Source: Rhizomys pruinosus
Taxonomy: Eukaryota; Chordata; Mammalia; Rodentia; Spalacidae
Length of the DNA: 64,000 bases
Assembly (NCBI GenBank): GCA_009823505.1
Contig: VZQC01007982.1
Location: 3,408,067-3,472,066, forward strand
Reading direction: 5' to 3'
Below the pieces are notes generated by a model. That model was not told the DNA's origin. It ran no database searches and saw nothing but the letters and a program-made list of their open reading frames with translations. The translations under genes and the position numbers were made by a program. Every line of letters begins with the position of its first letter. The first letter of the stretch is position 1. Below are positions 57,668 to 64,000 of the stretch, piece by piece.

Positions 57668-59445
57668 ATTTTTTTTAAGGACATAGTATATACAAAAGTA
57701 GAACAGCACTTTGTTGTCGTTCATTCTCATCCTGTACCTACCCTGAGAAATCATTTAGTGACTTATGCTGGTGCACACTCAGAGTCCCAGATACGACATG
57801 AGGTTTCAGAGAAACAAAGGCATACCATGTAGTGCTGTCCTCTGATAGCCAACAGTCCACTGGGAAGCTGGAGCAGGAACAGGGAGGAACAATGACACAT
57901 TCTCAGTGCATGGAAAATGTTAACAAAAATGCTTCCAAAAGGCAGGAGTCATGAAAGGGAGAGGGAGACACAGAGGGACATTCTCAGACAATGGCACTGA
58001 AGGAGAGAAGCACGGAGGGTTCAGCAACTGCCAGTACGTCATGGCAGTAGAGCCTAGGCTGAACTTGGCAAAGTGTACAACACTGGAAATGAACCACACT
58101 CAGATAGGTATCAAATGCTTTTTCTCAAGTGTGAAATCTAGACATATATGACATATATGTATACAATATATATCACTTCTAATTTCTCGAAAGGCATCAA
58201 GTGGATCTGTCCGTAATCCAGATTAAGTAGACAAAAGTCAAGCATTCATACAAAAGAAAAGGCAGGGAAGGTAATCAAATGTCTAAACAAACAAACAAAC
58301 AAACAAACCTCAGTTTCCAAGTTTTTGGTACTGCACCTTGCCCAGGCCTTTTACTAGCTGCTGCTAACTTAGATGGAGGTTAACGGACTGAAAAAAAAGT
58401 TGAATCTTCTAAGGGAGTTGTTATTTTACAACAAATGAAAGACTGTTAAACTAGTTCTATCACTTACAAATCTACTGAACTGTCTTAAATGGACAATCTT
58501 TAATTTAAAACTAGTCTTGGAATTGGAAGTTCAGCTGTCCTGTCAGAGCCAGCAGGGGCTGTCAAAGAACTGAAAAGCACAACCTTCCGATTTCAACAAA
58601 GGAAAGAAACTAACAGCAGACAACGAATCTGTCAGAGGTTTCTAAGACTTTACTCCCAGCTTTTCAATAGGCTGATTTTCTCAATTCTCTTGACTTACTT
58701 CCAAACCTAAGGCTATCTATACCCTTGAAAGGTATTGGCTCATACAGTATGGAAAGTCCATGAGGTAACCTCCCATTCTCTCTTCCTTCACACATGATGC
58801 TCATTCAGGATCCAGAAGGGGGCCTGGAGGCCCTGTTAAAGCTGAGGCTGGGGTTCTAAAGTGAAATGAAGAGGCAGTCTAAGGCTTGACTGTCAGAAGG
58901 GGAAGACAGGAAACCTGTAACATGCAGGAATTGGGATCCAGGATAAAGAAAACTATAGTCCTGGGTGAAAGCTGAGGGTGGGATGGACATGCTGGACAGG
59001 GGCTAATGTAGTTAGGCAAGAGGTATTAACAAAGATGCACTAAATTCCATCTTGCCTGTCCTGAACTTGTGCACCCTGGATAGCCTACGCTGCTTAATAC
59101 AACATTAACACAGCAATTAAATCCCATAATGAGAAAATGAGGACCACAGAACACAAACCTCCTTTCTTTGCATCTGCTCAAACCACCCTTACTCAGCAGG
59201 CCTCTCTGCATGTAGAGAGAGGGTTCTTCTCCCTGCAGACACTATTCCAGCCTTAGCCCAGTTCCCTCCCCCAATCCCCAGAACACGCTCCGTCAGTTCC
59301 TTGCCAGTTCACCTTGCACTGCTGATCCTCTCCTGCCACTGACTTCTTTCTTCAAGGCTCCAACACAGGAATCTCTCTAAAAGAAAACCTCCCCAAACTA
59401 CTCTTTCTTTTAGGAAACATTCTATATCACCTTTCTTTAAAAAAG
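57668..59445. other. 1.8-kb stretch, mostly unique
   Basis: Contains (AAAC)n at about 58284-58312. The stretch 59290-59410 has words such as 'tctttcttcaaggctccaac' that recall the 3' end of an ancient L2 in antisense; this is weak. Confidence 0.4.
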
Positions 59446-59454
59446 TCTAAACTT

Positions 59455-59611
59455 GCTGGGCGTGGTGGCGCAGCCTTTAATCTTAGCACTCGGGAGGCAG
59501 AGGCAGGTGGATCTTTGTGGGTTCAAGGCCAGCCTGCTCTACAAAGTGAGTTCCAGGACAGCTGGGACTACAGGGAAACCCTGTCTCAAAAATATCCCCC
59601 CCAAAAACCCC
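59455..59611 (+). mobile_element. B1 SINE with C-tract before the A-tail
   Basis: 'gctgggcgtggtggcgcagc' to 'aaaccctgtctcaaaaatat', then C7 (59596-59602), then a short A/C tail. TSD tctaaact lies at 59446-59453 and 59612-59619. Confidence 0.93.
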
Positions 59612-59830
59612 CTCTAAACTCTTGATATAACAACAACTGCCTCAGCTTTTCCTCTTCATTAACCACCTAAATCTAGTCTCAGATTCCAACGCTCTGCTTT
59701 TGACTAGATCACTGTGTGCGAGGACAGCTGGTGACCAGTAACTGGCTACTTCAGCATTGGTGTGTTCGAGTCACGTACCTTCTCTGGAAAGCCCACCCCA
59801 CAGAACGCACATTTCTAAAAACGTGCTTTT

Positions 59831-59963
59831 GTCAGCTACCTTGACCTCTTCGCTCCCTCTGCCCTGCTGAGGGTTGTCAGCTACCTTGACTTCTTCGCTC
59901 CCTCTGCCCTGCTGAGGGTTGTCAGCTACCTTGACCTCTTCGCTCCCTCTGCCCTGCTGAGGG
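59831..59963. repeat. Minisatellite, three 45-bp units
   Basis: Units begin at 59831, 59876 and 59921, starting 'gtcagctaccttgac(c/t)tct'; almost identical. The period is a multiple of three, so one minus frame stays open across it. Confidence 0.97.
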
Positions 59964-61287
59964 CTCCTCCACTGCCTCCCATGCAACCTTCTCCCCAGCT
60001 GTGGCTCCACCATCCTGTCTTCTCTCCACATACCATTCCTCAGTGAGCTCATTCATTACCAGATCCTTTTGAAAAAGATTTCCAGAACTCTCCACACTTG
60101 ACCCTTCTCCTCAACTCCAAACGAATGTTTCCAATTATCTTCCAAATATAGCCACATAGATATCCTTGGAGTATTCAAACAACAATCTGAAACACTGCTT
60201 ATCCTCCATCCACTGTGGAGGTGAGGTCATCCTAACGCTCATTTGGCTTCACGATGGCCCTGACCCAGGCAATGGCCAGGGCTACGGTGCACCCAACTGA
60301 AGAGAGGACATGTGATGAGCACAGGAAGCTTTCTGGACTGGGAAAAGTAAAGGCCTTTGAGGACTGGAAGTGGTACAAGGACAGATATTTGCAGGCTCTG
60401 GGGGCTCTTGCCTCAGCTTACCATACAAAGGTCAGAGAACCCACAGTTCTGACTGCCATTAACATGTAAAGTACATGGTGTTAACAATGCCCCAGAATTT
60501 TGAGTTTACTCCATAAAGAACCAGGCAACGAAGATGGACTGACCAGATCCTTGGGTCCTTGCATACCCTTGAAATGGCTTCTTTGCTGTTCCAGGAATAA
60601 AGCAAAGTGACAGAAATCTTAAACTGCAAGGTGATTTCCACCAGTTGTCAAAGCCACAGTGATATTATGGTATGGCCTAGCTCCCTCTTCCTTTTGGACC
60701 TTGCCTAACTTTGCAAATTCAGCAATGTTATCGCATGGAACCTTGTATATGAATTACAACAAAGCACTCTTTGATTCAGGTGTGCTCCCTTGTTTGGAAA
60801 GCTGCACCCCATTTTTAACAGATGTCCCTTTCTTCTTTCCTGCCTTCACTAGCAGCTGCACCAAAGTGACAGGTGACCTATTCTCCTCCATCTAAACCCA
60901 TCAAGCACGAGCACCCATGGCCACACCTGCTCCCTATTTGCAACTACTTCGTCACTCAAATTCTGAAAGAACTTGTTTTCCCGCCTCCACACCTTGAATC
61001 CCAGCTGTTCTCTCAGTCTAAATGTCAAACATATTTCAAAGCCTGACATCCTTTCCTTTTTAATATTCTAGATCGGATTGTCTTTTAAGATTCTGTGCCA
61101 GATTCTCCTCTCATTCACCCCTGCCAACCTTGGATCTACAGCATGAACTACTCATTTGGCCCTTTAGCACTGAGTTTCTACCTGTGCCTGCTCCAAACTT
61201 AACATACTAGAATAAAACCATGAAGTCTGAGTCACCTCTGTAAGGTCGAAAGCACTAGTACAACACTCACTACACAGAGGGCAGGTG
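59964..61287. other. Unique sequence, 1.3 kb
   Basis: Pyrimidine-rich on the plus strand, with no repeat I can name. A 71-codon plus frame (60254-60469) has an odd aromatic-rich stretch (EDWKWYKDRYLQ) but matches no family I know. Confidence 0.4.
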
Positions 61288-61655
61288 TACTGGCTCCTTT
61301 TGTGTTGCTGTGATTAGATGTGTTCTAAGGATAACTTAAGGAAGGCAAGGTTCATGTTAGTTCATAGTTCTAGAATGATTTCAGTCCACTGGGCAGGTTG
61401 CAATGGTTCTGTCTGTGGCAGCTATGGCAGCAAGAGTATTGGTAGTGGGTATTCTCATGACAGTAGACCAGGAAACAGAAAGAACCAGACCAGAAGGAGG
61501 GTGGCACAACCTTTGAAGGTCTGCTAGTGGTAACCTACTTCCTCCAGTCAGGCCCTGCCACCTAAAGGTTCCACATGCTTGAAAATGTCACCATAAGCTG
61601 CCGAATGAACATCCAAAGCACACGTCTTTGGGGGATGCTTGAGATTCGAACCAAA
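61288..61655 (-). mobile_element. Rodent interspersed repeat, LTR-like, antisense (family uncertain)
   Basis: Words such as 'ttgtgttgctgtgattagat', 'ctacttcctccagtcaggcc', 'ccacctaaaggttccacatg' and 'tgggggatgcttgagattcg' appear in this order in a common rodent repeat. I recognise the pattern, not the name. Ends are approximate. Confidence 0.55.
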
Positions 61656-61854
61656 CAGGAGGTCACTATTGTAACCCACATGTGGAGTCATAAGCACTTG
61701 TTTAAGTCACTGCATGGTCACATACGTAGCAGCCATGGTTTCCATCCAGTTAACCTTTTCAACTCCCAGTCTTCTCATCAATAAAATATACAATAATAAT
61801 TCTTAACTTTGGATTTTTCAAAGGACCATATGTATATATAACAAAGTTTTTTAA

Positions 61855-62097
61855 GGCACTGGAGAGATGGCTCGGTAGTTAAGAAGAGCACTGGCTGTCC
61901 TTGCAGAGGACCCAGGTTTGGTTCCCAACACCCACACGGTGGCTCACAACCACCTGTAATTCTAGCTCCCAGTGACTTGATACCCTGTCTGGCCTGCACA
62001 GGCACTGCACTGCATGTATGTAGTGCACATATACACATGCACATATACACAAGAAGACAAAACACTCAGCTACATAAAAAAAAATACTTAAAAGAAT
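61855..62097 (+). mobile_element. B3/B2-lineage SINE with target duplication
   Basis: Head 'ggcactggagagatggctcg', B3 body and an A-rich tail. TSD aaagtt(t/c)ttt lies at 61843-61852 and 62098-62107. Confidence 0.9.
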
Positions 62098-62107
62098 AAA
62101 GTTCTTT

Positions 62108-64000
62108 GGAAAAACCAGTACAATAAAAACAAGACAGTATTTCTGTCACAATATTTAGCACAATGTTTATTGATAAAGATTAACCCAAACTTATCTTCCC
62201 CCAAAGAAATACTGCTATAAATAATTAAGCACTTTGCTAGAGAAACTCAAGAAGACAAAAACATCAGAGTCACTGGTAATATTTGATTTGATTTCTTTAA
62301 GGTCAGTGTACAGTTTTATTTTACTGGACTAAACGGTGCTAATCAGAGTATTAAAATCAGATTTTAAAATGGACTCTTCAGTCTGCAGTTGTCTGTGATT
62401 GTTCTATACTCACATGCCTAACTGCCCAGTCACACCATCAGTATAAATGTCAATTACATGAAACGGCCTTTTAAAGTTAGGATCTTTTTTTGTATGATTC
62501 ACCACTACCATAACTATTGGCCAATGTAAATGAGCTTGGAAATTTCAAGTTCCTGAGACTATTTTCAATGCTGCTCCCTTCCCCTGCCCCCAACATACAC
62601 ATTGAACACCATGTCTGCATTATTTCTGAAAAGAAGAAACCCACTGTGCAGCAGGCAGTGCGAAACATAATGCAGCTTTACTCTGTATTATGAAAGCATG
62701 AAAACAACCAGCTGTGAGTTAGAAATAGAACAAAATTTGGAGTTGCAAACCCAAGGGACCTTAGGTAACACAGAAAGTACTCCTTAATGATGAATAGCTG
62801 ATTTTATTTCAGATGCACTAAGGATACCACGGATAGATTTAACATTTTAATTTTTAGTTTCAAAAGCTATCAGGTTGTTGGTCAAATCGAAGCCTGGCAG
62901 CCACAGTGGCAAATCTATCAATCAATCCAACATGGCTGGGCTCTGACAGCAGCCCATGACACCAATTAGAAGAGCGCAGTACAGAACCACTGCTACCAGG
63001 TTGCAGCTTTGCCAATTAGAGCACAGCCTGGGTGAGAGGGAGCCACGAACACTGGAACCCAGGGTCAGAAAAGAGAGGGAAAAAAGCACCTCATGTAATG
63101 TGACATGAAAAAGAATTGCGGGAGGGACACAGAAAAGAAGCAAGATGGTCTGGAATCAAACAGCACTTTTTATTGTTCACTTGTCAAAGACATGCAGACA
63201 CTAAGACAAAGCCAAAGAGAGGCGGCTGTCTCTGCCCTCCCTGGAAGGCTCTGCTCACGGCCTGCCATGCCTTGGAGCTGAATCGCCCTCACACAGCAGC
63301 TCCAAGGCTGCCGGCTCTGACTGTTCCTTTTGGTCAGGATTCACAAGTTAAGCTGGCTCACAGAGGGCCTTAACGTCAAAGGCAGACACATATCAAAGTG
63401 CTGCAAGCCCGATATTTCAAATCAGCCTCATTATTTGCAGGTAAGCCTTTTCAGCTAAATTTCCTCATTTTTACATCCTACAAAATTTTAGGGACCTCCT
63501 TTCAATTTTCCACCTGAGCTCCTCTTCCAAATCATGACTCTAGAGTCCTGGCTTATCAAACTTCATAAACTCTAAGGGCCTCAAATTTTTTCTTGACACT
63601 TAGCAGCTCTAAGCATGGATGCCTGTTTCTGAATACCTTACTTTAATTCCATTTAACTCATTCAGCTTTGAGGGCTCCCAGCTGATCCTTTCAAGAATGT
63701 ATCCCTAGAAAATACTAATGGCCAAACCAAGGCTGACAAAGAACACTTTCCAGACCCCAGAAGTTTCAGGCTATAGGGGTCATTTTCAGATTCAAATGTA
63801 AAGCCCTGGTTTTGACCAGTTCCATAAAGGTATCAAAAGCTTCTGATCTGAGTTAAATGAAAACAACAGGCAAAAAAACTGTTATTTTTCAAACACACAA
63901 GAAAAAGCCATTGTTCATTATCAAGTGAGTTACCTTTGTAGTTAACATTGTTTCCAGAGGATCTGATGTTAATCTCATTGTGACAGACTTAACCTCTGGT
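62108..64000. other. 1.9-kb right end with no recognisable repeat
   Basis: No SINE, LINE, microsatellite or exon was seen. The part at 62890-63080 is rich in transcription-factor-like words: atcaatcaatcc, and two copies of ccaattaga(a/g) about 50 bases apart. It may be conserved non-coding DNA; this is a guess from appearance. Confidence 0.45.

Larger units (their letters stand above)
1..64000 (-). other. Chchd3: Inferred Chchd3 gene body, mostly intron
   Basis: The only recognised exon(s) lie on the minus strand near 17.4-18.9 kb. The flanking 17 kb on the left and 45 kb on the right hold no other exon that I recognise. CHCHD3 is known to be a large gene with long introns in mammals, so the whole window is best read as intron of this gene, transcribed right to left. 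That no unrelated gene overlaps it is inference from absence: small non-coding exons would be invisible to me. Confidence 0.7.

Noticed and set aside
60254..60469. 71-codon plus frame with an aromatic-rich stretch, possibly a processed pseudogene
   Set aside because: I could not tie it to any protein. No A-tail or target duplication is visible around it.
61318..61527. 69-codon plus frame near 61.3 kb
   Set aside because: It lies inside a common rodent interspersed repeat (61288-61655).

Overview
The window looks like intronic DNA of a mouse-like (muroid) rodent. Every part of it is studded with 7SL-derived B1 SINEs, tRNA-headed SINEs of the B3/B2 lineage, ID-B1 composites (B4) and rodent L1 3' UTRs. 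The youngest-looking tRNA-headed SINEs keep a B3-like body (a segment reading 'cagaagagggtgtcggattcccc' on the antisense strand) rather than the mouse B2 body, so mouse or rat is unlikely. I cannot name the species. There is no bacterial or viral gene layout. Almost all open reading frames here are chance frames, many of them antisense readings of SINEs.

One protein-coding exon is clear: minus strand 17422-17505, 84 bp with good splice sites. It encodes part of the coiled-coil segment of CHCHD3 (MIC19, a MICOS subunit of the mitochondrial inner membrane). A second candidate lies just upstream in the gene, a 15-bp phase-0 microexon at 18925-18939 (residues DIEDK). The window therefore probably sits inside the Chchd3 gene, transcribed right to left, and the rest is intron.

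Layout. Positions 1-10700 hold scattered SINEs, a 55-bp minisatellite (3276-3660) and a probable old solo LTR (about 5745-6080). Positions 10700-15920 form a 5.2-kb stretch without any recognisable SINE. Positions 15920-25000 hold SINEs, the CHCHD3 exon(s) and a perfect 26-bp palindrome. Positions 25000-34700 are SINE- and microsatellite-rich and carry an L1 3' UTR (30885-31470). Positions 34860-38830 are a nested LINE complex: an old minus-strand L1 split by a younger L1 that seems to have an inverted 5' part, which itself carries a B3 SINE. Positions 39440-42230 hold two copies of an A-tailed repeat flanking a 12-copy 53-bp minisatellite. Positions 42230-62100 hold more SINEs, LTR-like repeats, a perfect 25-bp-arm hairpin (55853-55904) and a 45-bp minisatellite. 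Positions 62100-64000 are free of recognisable repeats and could hold conserved non-coding sequence.

I found no RNA gene other than the tRNA-like heads of SINEs, no CRISPR array, no CpG island or promoter of a host gene, and no intact second gene. Repeat family names come from recognition by eye, not from a RepeatMasker run.
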